From Sinomicrobium sp. (GTDB lineage Bacteria; Bacteroidota; Bacteroidia; Flavobacteriales; Flavobacteriaceae), in NCBI GenBank assembly GCA_029266035.1, contig JAJUFH010000001.1, positions 310,001-374,000 on the forward strand: a stretch of 64,000 bases of DNA. Reading direction: 5' to 3'. The notes below the pieces were generated by a model. It was not told the DNA's origin, made no database searches, and was given only the letters and a program-made list of their open reading frames with translations. The position numbers were made by a program, and so were the translations under genes. Of this stretch, positions 1 through 8,940 are shown piece by piece. Position 1 is the first letter of the stretch. Each line of letters opens with the position of its first letter.

Positions 1-432
1 AACTGGATTGGTTCTTTTGGCGCCACTGTGTACAACGGTTTCAGAAGTACAGTAGACCGCTTTGACGACGATACCAATTACCGTTCGGGCATACAGCCCT
101 GGACTCCGGAAAACCCGGATACCAATTTCCCTAGAGTAGTAAAAGGAACCTCCTTAAACGCCCGAGGCGACAGTGATCGCTGGTTGGAAGACGGTAGTTT
201 CGTACGATTAAAATATATAGGAGTCGGATATAATGTACCAAACCAAGTGCTAGAGAAGATAGGTTTTTCTAAGCTGAGAATAAGTTTATCTGGACAAAAC
301 CTCTTGACCTTCACCAAATACGGCGGTCTCGATCCGGAATTCAGCAATAGCAATCCCTTCCAAAGGGGAGTAGACTTCGGAGCATTCCCTAATTTGAGAA
401 CCTATTCTATAGGAGTTGAACTCGGTTTCTAA
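1..432 (+). CDS. SusC/RagA-type TonB-dependent receptor, C-terminal fragment (5' end outside window)
   Basis: The reading frame is open from base 1 and stops at 432, giving the last 143 residues of an outer-membrane SusC-like receptor. The barrel-end pattern is typical: a WLEDGSFVRLKYIGVGY strand, an LRISLSGQNLLTFTKYGGLDPE segment and a closing strand ending in aromatic F (VELGF). SusC proteins import oligosaccharides with SusD as the lid. The susD gene starts 12 bases downstream, so the two are one transcript. The plug, any STN domain and the promoter lie outside the window, so regulation cannot be judged. Confidence 0.93.
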   Translation, partial: NWIGSFGATVYNGFRSTVDRFDDDTNYRSGIQPWTPENPDTNFPRVVKGTSLNARGDSDRWLEDGSFVRLKYIGVGYNVPNQVLEKIGFSKLRISLSGQNLLTFTKYGGLDPEFSNSNPFQRGVDFGAFPNLRTYSIGVELGF

Positions 433-444
433 AACAGTATTATC

Positions 445-1968
445 ATGAAAAAAACAACAACACTCAGTATATTAGCATCCTGCCTTCTGGCAATGTTTTC
501 CTGTGAAAACGACCTCGATGTCGAGAACCCTAATTCGTTGACCGTAGATCAGTTTTGGCAAACACCAGAAGACGCTCAGCAAGGAGTCAATTCTATTTAT
601 GCCATGTTTTACAAAGACGGAACATGGGCGAGATGGATGTATTTTCGATTAGACCTCACTTCAGATGAAGGTTTTAGTAAAAGTCCGTGGGTAGAACTTG
701 CCGACTGGACCCGTTTTTCCTATATCAATTACGATTTCTGGGAAGGCAACAACGTGACTTGGAGGGATAATTACAAGGCTATTTTCCGAGCTAATCAGGT
801 GCTCGCTTATGTGCCTGACATTGAATTTTCTGATGAACACAAAAAGCAGGAACTTCTCGGAGAGGCCAAATTTATGAGAGGATTTTACTATTATTACACC
901 GCCCTACTTTGGGAAAACATACCCATTGTACTCAATCCTTCTACTACAACTGAACTTCCAAAACAAGCTACTTTGGAAGAAGTACACCAGCAGATTGAAG
1001 CAGACTTAAACGATGCTTTCAACGCCTTACCTCCACAGTGGGATGACGCCAATCTCGGACGCCCTACCAAAGGGGCTGCCAAAGCCATGCTCGCCAAATT
1101 GTACATGCAACAACACCAGTGGGAGAAGGCTGAGGCAGCGCTGGCATACCTCATCAGCGGAGAAGGAGCTCTTTACAGTCTGGTAAACAACTTTGCCGAT
1201 AACTTTACCGCCGCAAACGAAAACAACTCTGAATCGGTCTTTGAAATACAATATGGCGATCACAATCTGGGAGGTACGGGAGAAACTCAAGATGCTGCAG
1301 TGTCTACAACCCGTTCGCAGTTTTTCGCACCTAGAAATATCGGGTGGTCTGACGGGCAGGCCAGATTTTGGCTGGTAGATGCCTTTAAGCAGGAAAAAAC
1401 CGCTGATGATAAGATCGATGAAAGATTGAGGTATAGCCTGTACTACCCCGATCTCACTGCCGACTTTGGCGATCTAATTTACGGCAGGGAATGGGAATGG
1501 GACGATGACGAATGCTGGTTTAGAAAGTACCAGAGAAATGACAGAACTACTGAAGACTACTTTAACCCCATCAATTATCGTCTGATTCGATATGCCGATA
1601 TTCTATTGCGTTATGCCGAGGTGCTCAACGAACTGGGCAGAACTTCAGAAGCCTATACTTATGTAGACCAGGTACGGGAAAGAGCAGGAATGCGACCTCT
1701 AGCAGAAGCCTATCCCTCCATCGGCAACGACAAACAGGCCTTCTTAGAAAGACTAAAAACAGAACGCGTACTGGAATTGGTAGGGGAAAGCGTTCGTTGG
1801 GAAGACTTGAAACGCTGGGGCGATCTTGATTCTCAGGCAGCTGTAGATGAAATTGCAAAAAGAGATCCCGATTTCGAGAATTTTGAAGTGGGGAAACACA
1901 TCAGAATGCCTATTCCGTTATCTGATGTAAATAACAATCCCAATCTCGATCAGAACCCGGATTATTAA
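445..1968 (+). CDS. SusD/RagB family nutrient-binding outer-membrane lipoprotein
   Basis: This 507-residue protein has a lipoprotein signal (LLAMFSC, Cys19) followed by a SusD fold: an N-terminal TPR-rich half (WRDNYKAIFRANQVL, AKFMRGFYYYYTALLW, GAAKAMLAKLYMQQ) and a C-terminal RagB/SusD half (YADILLRYAEVLNELG, ERVLELVGESVRWEDLKRWG). SusD proteins sit on the cell surface, bind glycan and close over the SusC barrel. It lies between the susC tail and a run of GH43 genes, so it probably binds the arabinose-containing glycan those enzymes process. The length is ordinary for the family. Confidence 0.95.
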   Translation: MKKTTTLSILASCLLAMFSCENDLDVENPNSLTVDQFWQTPEDAQQGVNSIYAMFYKDGTWARWMYFRLDLTSDEGFSKSPWVELADWTRFSYINYDFWEGNNVTWRDNYKAIFRANQVLAYVPDIEFSDEHKKQELLGEAKFMRGFYYYYTALLWENIPIVLNPSTTTELPKQATLEEVHQQIEADLNDAFNALPPQWDDANLGRPTKGAAKAMLAKLYMQQHQWEKAEAALAYLISGEGALYSLVNNFADNFTAANENNSESVFEIQYGDHNLGGTGETQDAAVSTTRSQFFAPRNIGWSDGQARFWLVDAFKQEKTADDKIDERLRYSLYYPDLTADFGDLIYGREWEWDDDECWFRKYQRNDRTTEDYFNPINYRLIRYADILLRYAEVLNELGRTSEAYTYVDQVRERAGMRPLAEAYPSIGNDKQAFLERLKTERVLELVGESVRWEDLKRWGDLDSQAAVDEIAKRDPDFENFEVGKHIRMPIPLSDVNNNPNLDQNPDY

Positions 1969-1986
1969 TTGAAGAACACAAAGCCT

Positions 1987-3069
1987 ATGATCAACTTACC
2001 AAAATTTCTGTGCTTTATTGCAATTCTTTCCGGTATGGCTTGTGTTCAAAACCACAAGAAAGATGGAGATACCACAACCCGGGAAGAGGAGCAACACAGC
2101 AGTGTAGAGACTGAAACTTTCAGCAACCCCCTACTCGATTCAGGGCCTGATCCTTGGGTACTGAAAAAAGACGGGCAGTACTATTACACCCATACTCTAG
2201 GTGACAGGCTTGTTCTTTGGCAAACAGATAAAATGGAAAAGCTGGGAGAGGCTACATCGCTCGAAATATGGAAACCTGAGTCCGGGCACGAATACTCTCA
2301 CGATTTGTGGGCTCCCGAGATTCATTTTATCGATGGAAAATGGTATATGTACTTTGCCGCTACTGCAGACCAGGACAGAGATATAAACAGGCGTATGTTT
2401 GTCTTGGAAAACAGCAGTGATTCACCGATGAATACCCAATGGGAATTCAAGGGCAAGATTGCAGACACCTCAGATCACTGGGCCATAGATGGCACTGTAA
2501 TGTCTATTGGAGACAAACACTACTTTATCTGGTCGGGATGGCGAGGGAAAAGTCGACCAGAAAACACCGGTAAACAGCAGCTGTACATCGCAGAAATGGA
2601 AAACCCGTGGACCCTAAAAGGTGAGCGGGTAATGATATCGGAACCCGAACTGGAATGGGAGACCAATGGTTTAGTGAACGAGGGTCCCGTCACCTGGAGA
2701 AATCCGAATGGCGATACTTTTCTGTTCTATTCCGCTTCCGGATGCTGGACCGACGACTATGCGATTGGCGCTTTAAAACTCGTAGACCCCGAAGCTCCTC
2801 TCCACCCAGATTCTTGGCAAAAATTACCCAAACCGGTATTGGCAAAAAGTCCTGAAAACAGCATTTACGCCCCTGGACACAACAGTTTTTTCAAATCGCC
2901 CGACGGTAGTGAAGACTGGATATTATACCATGCTAACGACAATTCGGGCGACGGTTGTGGTTCGGCAAGGAAACCTCGTATGCAGGAAATAGAATGGGAC
3001 AACAACGGTTTTCCTCAATCGGTGAAACCAGTATTCCGAAGCAGTGTGCTAACTGTTCCTTCCCATTGA
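1987..3069 (+). CDS. Glycoside hydrolase family 43 lipoprotein (GH43_26-like exo-arabinofuranosidase candidate)
   Basis: This is a 360-residue five-bladed beta-propeller glycosidase. The ATG at 1987 gives a lipoprotein signal with Cys19 (LSGMAC); an in-frame TTG at 1969, directly after the susD stop, is a weaker alternative. The three GH43 acidic residues are visible: Asp55 in GPDPWV (base), Asp168 in IDGT (pKa modulator) and Glu232 in NEGP (acid). The NPLL-SGPDPWV opening and YTHT/WAPEIHF motifs resemble exo-alpha-1,5-L-arabinofuranosidases of subfamily 26; the subfamily is my inference. It follows susD by 18 bases. Confidence 0.88.
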   Translation: MINLPKFLCFIAILSGMACVQNHKKDGDTTTREEEQHSSVETETFSNPLLDSGPDPWVLKKDGQYYYTHTLGDRLVLWQTDKMEKLGEATSLEIWKPESGHEYSHDLWAPEIHFIDGKWYMYFAATADQDRDINRRMFVLENSSDSPMNTQWEFKGKIADTSDHWAIDGTVMSIGDKHYFIWSGWRGKSRPENTGKQQLYIAEMENPWTLKGERVMISEPELEWETNGLVNEGPVTWRNPNGDTFLFYSASGCWTDDYAIGALKLVDPEAPLHPDSWQKLPKPVLAKSPENSIYAPGHNSFFKSPDGSEDWILYHANDNSGDGCGSARKPRMQEIEWDNNGFPQSVKPVFRSSVLTVPSH

Positions 3070-3125
3070 GAAATGTTTACACCTAAAACCTAATCCAAAA
3101 TACATTGTTACATTCACTAGAAAAA

Positions 3126-4274
3126 ATGAAAATATCACATTACATCATCCCCGCTGCCGCCCTTCTGCTTTACTCGTGTAACACCTCACCTTCTAAAACA
3201 CAGAAGGACGATGGAGAAAAAGAGGAAAAAGCCGTCGCCACCTATACCAATCCACTAGATGTAGCCTTCGGCGATCCTTACATCCTGAACGACGAGGGTA
3301 CATTTTATATGTACGGTACCGGTGGCGGAGCCAAAGACGGTTTTTCAGTATACCGCTCTTCCGATATGGTACACTGGCAATCTCGGGGACAGGTATATAC
3401 CGGAAACACCGCATCTTCGTGGGCTACGGATCACTTTTGGGCCCCCGAAGTATATCGTTTCGAAGATAAATACTATATGTTTTTCAGCGCACAATGGAGA
3501 GACAACCCAAATAATGAACTGGAGAATTTCCGTATTGGTGTCGCGGTCTCCGACAGTCCGGAAGGGCCTTTCGAGGAAATAAGTGATCAACCGCTCTTCG
3601 ATCCGGGATATCCAATTATCGATGCCAATGTGTTTGTAGACGACAACGGTAAATATTACTTGTACTATTCCAGAGTGTGTTACAAACATCCCGTAGAGAG
3701 TGAGGTAGCGGAATGGGCTCGTAAAAAAGGTTGGTATGATGAAATCGAGGAAAGCTGGGTCTACGGAGTAGAATTAAAACCCGATTTCAGCGGGATAACG
3801 GGAGAGCCTGTATTGCTGCTGCAACCACCACTCCGCATGGACGACAAAAATGCCGAATGGGAAAGCCGTTCGGTGACCTCAAGGGAGATGAACCGACGGT
3901 GGACCGAGGGCTCATACACCTTTAAAAATGAAGACACCTACTACATGATGTATTCTGCCAATTACTATCAAGGAGAAAATTATGCCGTAGGCTATGCCAC
4001 AGCTACTTCACCTTTAGGTCCCTATAAAAAATCGGACACCAACCCTGTATTGGAAAAAAACACACAACACGGAGGAGAAGTTACAGGAACAGGGCACAAC
4101 AGCCTAGTGTTTCTGGACGACAACAACATGTATTGCGTGTACCACGGTCGAACAAAGACTACGGGAAACGAACGCGTAGTGTTTATAGACCGTATAGAAA
4201 TCGACGACGGAATATTGCGGGTAGACGGTCCTTCAACCACTCCAAAACCAATTCCTGTAACAGTGGAGAAGTAA
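3126..4274 (+). CDS. Glycoside hydrolase family 43 lipoprotein
   Basis: This 382-residue GH43 propeller enzyme starts at the ATG at 3126, which places the lipobox LLYSC directly after a hydrophobic helix (Cys18). A TTG at 3105 would add seven residues without benefit. Catalytic candidates are Asp50 (FGDPYIL), Asp166 (IIDANVF) and Glu261 (WTEGSYTF). Family members are arabinofuranosidases, arabinanases or xylosidases, and specificity cannot be read from sequence. It is the second of four propeller enzymes in the locus, probably surface or periplasmic, and co-transcribed with its neighbours. Confidence 0.88.
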   Translation: MKISHYIIPAAALLLYSCNTSPSKTQKDDGEKEEKAVATYTNPLDVAFGDPYILNDEGTFYMYGTGGGAKDGFSVYRSSDMVHWQSRGQVYTGNTASSWATDHFWAPEVYRFEDKYYMFFSAQWRDNPNNELENFRIGVAVSDSPEGPFEEISDQPLFDPGYPIIDANVFVDDNGKYYLYYSRVCYKHPVESEVAEWARKKGWYDEIEESWVYGVELKPDFSGITGEPVLLLQPPLRMDDKNAEWESRSVTSREMNRRWTEGSYTFKNEDTYYMMYSANYYQGENYAVGYATATSPLGPYKKSDTNPVLEKNTQHGGEVTGTGHNSLVFLDDNNMYCVYHGRTKTTGNERVVFIDRIEIDDGILRVDGPSTTPKPIPVTVEK

Positions 4275-4347
4275 AAATTTCACAAAATACACAAGTTCTA
4301 ATTCAGCTATATTTCAGAACTTGTCCGAAACATTTTAATTCAACACT

Positions 4348-5544
4348 ATGAAAACAACAACGCGAATAGTTATTATCGCTCTTATTGCCGGACTAACCGC
4401 CTGCAAGCAAAAGAGCAGCAAAGAAAAAACAGAAACAGTTCAGAAAACCGAAAATATCAATTCTGAAGAAGTCGGTATCGATGCCGGCACTACTCTTCTT
4501 ACCGAAAAAGCTTTCGACACCATAATCGACGGTAAACAAGTAGGACTGTACTGGGTAGAAAGCAGCGATATAAAAGCAGCCTTTACCAATTACGGCGGAC
4601 GCCTTATCGGGCTATGGGTACCAAATAAAAACGGCAATATGACCGATGTGGTTTGGGGACCCGGAAATATTGAAGGCTATACCCGTACCACTGAACCCTA
4701 TTTCGGAGCTACCATTGGCCGGGTAGGCAATCGTATTGCCAAAGGAAAATTTACACTCAACGGCGAGACCTATTCTCTTCCGATAAACAATGGAGAAAAC
4801 ACACTTCACGGAGGTAAAAAAGGATTCCAAGACGTAGTATGGGAAGCAGAGCAACCCGACAAACAAACCCTGGTACTCCACTATAGGTCACCCGATATGG
4901 AAGAGGGATTCCCCGGAAACCTCGATGTAAAAGTCACTTATTCCATCGCTGGAAAAACGCTAAAAATGGAATACGAAGCGACCACAGACAAAGCGACTCC
5001 GGTAAATCTTACCAATCACGCCTTTTTTAACCTCAACGGAGAAGGTAGTGGAAGCATACTCAATCACAAAGTCCAATTTTATGCCGATCAGTTCACACCT
5101 GTAGATGAAGGACTGATTCCTACCGGAGAACTTCGAGATGTTAAAGACACTCCTTTCGATTTTACCGAGCCGCATACCATAGGCGAACGTATAGACGCAG
5201 ACAATGAACAACTGAAATTCGGACAGGGATACGACCATAATTTTGTGCTCAATCAAACACCGGCAGAAGGAATGAACCACGCTGCCACTGTTACAGGAGA
5301 TCAATCGGGCATTGTGATGAACGTATACACCCAAGAACCCGGAATGCAGTTTTACAGCGGAAACTTTATGCAAGGTAAAAACACCTTCAAGAGCGGAGCC
5401 AAAGACGAATTCCGAACCGCCTTTGCACTGGAAACCCAACATTTTCCCGATACTCCCAATCAGCCCGACTTCCCCTCTATCACCCTCAATCCCGGGGAAA
5501 CATATCACACTGTATCACTCTATAACTTTTCTGTAACACCATAA
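4348..5544 (+). CDS. Aldose 1-epimerase, lipoprotein form
   Basis: This 398-residue GalM-family mutarotase interconverts alpha and beta anomers of aldoses such as galactose or arabinose. The catalytic pattern is complete: His154 in NTLHGG, His224 in LTNHAFFNL and Glu362 in FALETQHFPD, plus GRVGNRIAKGKF. An N-terminal lipobox (GLTAC, Cys19) indicates export, whereas E. coli GalM is cytoplasmic. It probably speeds anomer turnover of sugars released by the flanking GH43 enzymes. The next gene starts 2 bases after its stop, so translation may be coupled. Confidence 0.92.
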   Translation: MKTTTRIVIIALIAGLTACKQKSSKEKTETVQKTENINSEEVGIDAGTTLLTEKAFDTIIDGKQVGLYWVESSDIKAAFTNYGGRLIGLWVPNKNGNMTDVVWGPGNIEGYTRTTEPYFGATIGRVGNRIAKGKFTLNGETYSLPINNGENTLHGGKKGFQDVVWEAEQPDKQTLVLHYRSPDMEEGFPGNLDVKVTYSIAGKTLKMEYEATTDKATPVNLTNHAFFNLNGEGSGSILNHKVQFYADQFTPVDEGLIPTGELRDVKDTPFDFTEPHTIGERIDADNEQLKFGQGYDHNFVLNQTPAEGMNHAATVTGDQSGIVMNVYTQEPGMQFYSGNFMQGKNTFKSGAKDEFRTAFALETQHFPDTPNQPDFPSITLNPGETYHTVSLYNFSVTP

Positions 5545-5546
5545 AT

Positions 5547-6581
5547 ATGAATACCCTATACCGCCTCATTCTCATCCCAATACTTTTCGTAATAACCTGC
5601 GTAAACGCCCAGCAACCTGACCCTCCCGGTCAGGTCGCAACGGGCGAAAAACCTAAAAATGAAGCTTATCTTTTTGCCCATATGACCCATCAGGATTACG
5701 GGCGCCTGTACTATTCGGTTAGCTTGGACGGATTGCATTGGTATTCTCTCAACAACGGGAAAAGAATATCGGAAGACTACCAAGGTCATCCCGATATCGC
5801 CAAAGGACCCGATGGTCGTTATTATATGGCTGGAAATAGCAGCGATGCTTCTCCTGACATTGTAATATGGGTATCGGAAGATCTCATTAGCTGGAAAAAG
5901 CACTCCACCTACACGCCACCACTAAGAAAAACTCCAGGATACACCGAGGCACTTCAGCGCATAGGAGCTCCAAAATTATTTTACGACGAGGCCTCAGGAC
6001 AATTCATCATGACTTGGCACACCCCTCACGAAGAAGGCTCCAAGGAAGATCCGGAACGATACTGGGCTAGTCAACGCACCCTATACGTATTTTCAAAAGA
6101 TCTTATCACTTTTGAAAATCCACCCCGCAAACTGTTTGAATGGGAATTTGGCACTATAGACGTCATTATCCGCAAAGTAGCCGACACCTATTACGCCATA
6201 CTAAAAGACGAGACCTATCCCACATTGTATTGGCCTACAGGAAAAACGATCCGCATCGCGAGAGCCGATCAGTTAACCGGTCCCTACTCCCTTCCCTCCG
6301 ACCCCATAAGTCCGAATTTCAGAGAAGCACCAACATTGATTCCTTCTCCCAACGGCAAGGCGTGGTATCTGTATTACGAGCAATATCCGGGGGTATCGTA
6401 CGGACTCTCCATTGCCGACAACCTCAACGGCCCCTGGTATCAGGCTTCAGGATACACTTTTTTCAGTGACTGGGACAAATACGGACTCCCCCCTTCCGTA
6501 AGACACGGTTGTATGATATCCATCTCTCGTGAGGAATACAACAAGCTTGTAAAAAACTTTGGAATAGAGGAAAAAAAGTAA
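5547..6581 (+). CDS. GH43-like secreted beta-propeller glycosidase, divergent
   Basis: This 344-residue exported protein starts with a hydrophobic signal; VNA-QQ suggests signal peptidase I cleavage, although FVITC could be read as a lipobox. The fold is that of GH43/GH32-type propellers: repeated short blades such as RYYMAGN, IWVSEDLISWKKH and AWYLYYE. Candidate catalytic acids are Asp83 (GHPDIAKGPDG), Asp205 (FGTIDV) and Glu260 (FREAPTL). The first Asp motif comes later than usual because an extra strand segment (YLFAHMTHQDYGRLYYS) precedes it. It is translationally close to the epimerase gene. Substrate unknown. Confidence 0.75.
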   Translation: MNTLYRLILIPILFVITCVNAQQPDPPGQVATGEKPKNEAYLFAHMTHQDYGRLYYSVSLDGLHWYSLNNGKRISEDYQGHPDIAKGPDGRYYMAGNSSDASPDIVIWVSEDLISWKKHSTYTPPLRKTPGYTEALQRIGAPKLFYDEASGQFIMTWHTPHEEGSKEDPERYWASQRTLYVFSKDLITFENPPRKLFEWEFGTIDVIIRKVADTYYAILKDETYPTLYWPTGKTIRIARADQLTGPYSLPSDPISPNFREAPTLIPSPNGKAWYLYYEQYPGVSYGLSIADNLNGPWYQASGYTFFSDWDKYGLPPSVRHGCMISISREEYNKLVKNFGIEEKK

Positions 6582-6624
6582 ATTTTGGTGTAAAGTTTAA
6601 TCGATTTAATCCCATTGTCATCAC

Positions 6625-7644
6625 ATGAAAAACAAATTTTATCTCCTGCTTATCGGGTTGGCTGGTTTTGTAGTCGGTTGTCAAAATTCCGGACAAACAC
6701 ATGCGGGCTCCCGAGAAGAAGACCCGGCAAAAACAGTAGAAAAAAAACAGATTTACCTGGCAGATCCTACCATTTTTGAAAGTGACGGCACCTATTATCT
6801 CTACGGAACCAAAGGCGATCCAGAGATTGAAGGAGAGGGTTTTCTGGTTTATACTTCTACCGATCTGGTAAACTGGGAAGGCCCTTCGGGGGCAACCGAT
6901 GGCTTCGCTCTAAAAAAAGGAGATGCTTTTGGAAATGGAGGATTCTGGGCACCTCAAATATTTGAGTACAATTCTAGGTTTTATATAGCCTATACCGCAG
7001 ACGAACATATCGCTATAGCCTCAGCCGATAGTCCACTGGGACCTTTTACCAACGACGGACAAGCTATAGAAGCCCCAGTAAAACAGATAGATCCTTTTGT
7101 CTTTTTTGACAACGGCAATATATATATGTACCACGTACGTCTTCAGGAAGGGAACAGGATTTTCGTTGCCGAAATGACCGACGACCTGAGCAGCTTAAAA
7201 CCAGAAACCCTTACCGAATGTGTTCATGCCGAAGAGCCTTGGGAAAACACCCAACAGGTGGAATGGCCGGTAGCGGAAGGGCCTACTGTTGTTAAAAAGG
7301 AAGGACTTTACTACCTACTCTATTCTACCAACGATTTCAGAAATCCGGACTACGCTGTGGGATATGCTGTAAGCGACAATCCAACAGGTCCTTGGGAAAA
7401 AGCCGATCAAAACCCAATCATATCACAGAGCAGTGCCGGAGAACCCGGAATCGGGCATGGCGATATTGTAAATGGACCGGACGGAAACACCTTTTATGTG
7501 TTACACACCCATTATTCAGAAAATGAGGTTCACCCTAGAAAAACAGCCATGGTACAGATAGAAATAAAAGATAACAAAGTGCACTTTGTCGCCAACAGCT
7601 TTAACTGGATTAAGGTAAACCACAATATTACTTCTCCGGAATAA
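6625..7644 (+). CDS. Glycoside hydrolase family 43 lipoprotein
   Basis: This is a 339-residue GH43 propeller protein with a lipobox at FVVGC (Cys19). Catalytic candidates are Asp47 (YLADPTIF), Asp156 (KQIDPFVF) and Glu218 (PVAEGPTV), in the family order base, modulator, acid. GFWAPQIFEYNSRFYIAYTA is the usual blade-two signature. It is the last gene of the locus and is followed by a strong hairpin terminator. With the other GH43 genes and the epimerase it suggests debranching of an arabinose- or xylose-decorated polysaccharide; the precise linkage is not readable. Confidence 0.87.
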   Translation: MKNKFYLLLIGLAGFVVGCQNSGQTHAGSREEDPAKTVEKKQIYLADPTIFESDGTYYLYGTKGDPEIEGEGFLVYTSTDLVNWEGPSGATDGFALKKGDAFGNGGFWAPQIFEYNSRFYIAYTADEHIAIASADSPLGPFTNDGQAIEAPVKQIDPFVFFDNGNIYMYHVRLQEGNRIFVAEMTDDLSSLKPETLTECVHAEEPWENTQQVEWPVAEGPTVVKKEGLYYLLYSTNDFRNPDYAVGYAVSDNPTGPWEKADQNPIISQSSAGEPGIGHGDIVNGPDGNTFYVLHTHYSENEVHPRKTAMVQIEIKDNKVHFVANSFNWIKVNHNITSPE

Positions 7645-7682
7645 CAAACTGTGGCGCAGAATAGAAAACACTGAATTAGCAA

Positions 7683-7723
7683 AAAAAATCCCCGGAAAAT
7701 CTGTGTTTTCCCGGGATTTTTTA
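7683..7723. terminator. Bidirectional hairpin terminator between convergent operons
   Basis: An AAAAATCCCCGGAAAA arm pairs with TTTTCCCGGGATTTTT across a short loop (one C/C mismatch). A-tract and T-tract flanks make it work from both sides. It separates the plus-strand GH43 locus from the minus-strand TlpA/SusCD locus. Confidence 0.85.
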
Positions 7724-7743
7724 TCGATTAATACCTGTTTAAA

Positions 7744-8925
7744 TTACGGCAGTAATTCTTTCAATTTTTCATCCAACGCCTCTCCTCTGAGATTTTCGGC
7801 GATCACCGTACCACTTTCATCTACCAAAAAGGTGGCAGGGATAGCTTTTACCGCAAAGGCATCACTCATTGAACCATCGTCTATAAGGTTGGGCCATGGC
7901 ATATTTTCATCCGCCAGCGCTTTTAGCCAGGCATCGTGTTTCTGATCGATAGAAACACTCAGTATTTCAAAGCCTTTGCCCGAAAATTCTTCGTATGCTT
8001 TTTTGAGGTTGGGTATTTCTTTGCGACAGGGGGCACACCAAGAAGCCCAGAAATCTATCAGTATATACTTTTTACCTGCAAATACACTAGTAGTCTGTAC
8101 GCTTTTCCCATCTTTGTCTTTCAAGTTAAAATCAGCGACCTTCTCTCCCTTCATTCCTTTAGGAAACAGCTCTTCATGTAGCAATTGGCCGTAATAGCTG
8201 TTTTTGGCCTCTTCAGAAAACTGTTCAAAAATAGGTCGCTGTTCAGGTGTAAAATAAGCGTATTGAGTAAGCATAAACAAGGGACCCCACCACGAATCTT
8301 TGTGCCCTAAAATCAAATCTGTAGACTTCTTCTCCACTTTTTCAAAAAAAGCCTTTTCCTTTTGTTCAAATTCCTTGTATTCTGACGTGTTTAACAGAGA
8401 ATCCATCAATTTGTCATCATTATCCCCCCTAGCTTTCCCCAAAAGCCTGCTCAACTCTTCATAACCTTTGTGATAATCGGCATAATCCTGTTCTAACTCT
8501 TCTTTAAAAGCGATTTGTTCTCGGTAGTAATCATGCGCCTCAGAGCCGGTGATTATTTCGTCAGAGAACACAATTCTGCCGCTCTCTTCATCAAGATCTC
8601 CGGCTTTGGCTGACAGGCTGATTTCAGCATTCTCCAACACAGCGTTTATAAAGCCCTGATTATCTCCGAAAACCACGTAAAACAAACGGGGTTCCTCCAA
8701 TTTTCCGCTAAAGCTAAATTCACCGTTTTCCACCGTTGTTTCTGCTACAGCCTTTTCATTGCTATGTGTAGCACCCGGCAGGAGTTTTACCGTTGTTCCG
8801 TCTGCTATATTTTCAATATGTCCTTTCAGCACATAAGCGTCTGTACTTTTCTCAGCCTTTTTCTTGCAAGAAACTACAAGTAGGATAAAGCACAAACCCA
8901 ATACTTTGTTTACAGTTTTGATCAT
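7744..8925 (-). CDS. TlpA-like thioredoxin-fold lipoprotein with N-terminal DUF4369
   Basis: This 393-residue lipoprotein has a lipobox at LVVSC (Cys20). Residues about 30-130 match the beta-rich DUF4369 pattern (VLKGHIENIADGTTVKLLP), a charged helical middle follows, and residues about 258-393 are an AhpC/TSA-TlpA thioredoxin domain with redox pair Cys297/Cys300 (FWASWCAPC) and a cis-Pro region (KAIPATF). Such proteins reduce disulfides outside the cytoplasm. It lies 15 bases downstream of susD in a FecR-controlled SusCD operon, so it may act on the imported substrate or on receptor parts; that role is inferred. Confidence 0.9.
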   Translation of the reverse strand: MIKTVNKVLGLCFILLVVSCKKKAEKSTDAYVLKGHIENIADGTTVKLLPGATHSNEKAVAETTVENGEFSFSGKLEEPRLFYVVFGDNQGFINAVLENAEISLSAKAGDLDEESGRIVFSDEIITGSEAHDYYREQIAFKEELEQDYADYHKGYEELSRLLGKARGDNDDKLMDSLLNTSEYKEFEQKEKAFFEKVEKKSTDLILGHKDSWWGPLFMLTQYAYFTPEQRPIFEQFSEEAKNSYYGQLLHEELFPKGMKGEKVADFNLKDKDGKSVQTTSVFAGKKYILIDFWASWCAPCRKEIPNLKKAYEEFSGKGFEILSVSIDQKHDAWLKALADENMPWPNLIDDGSMSDAFAVKAIPATFLVDESGTVIAENLRGEALDEKLKELLP

Positions 8926-8940
8926 TGTTTGATTTTTTAA

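Noticed and set aside
4960-5508. 182-codon minus-strand frame opposite the aldose 1-epimerase gene
   Set aside because: Antisense to conserved catalytic motifs; no independent support.
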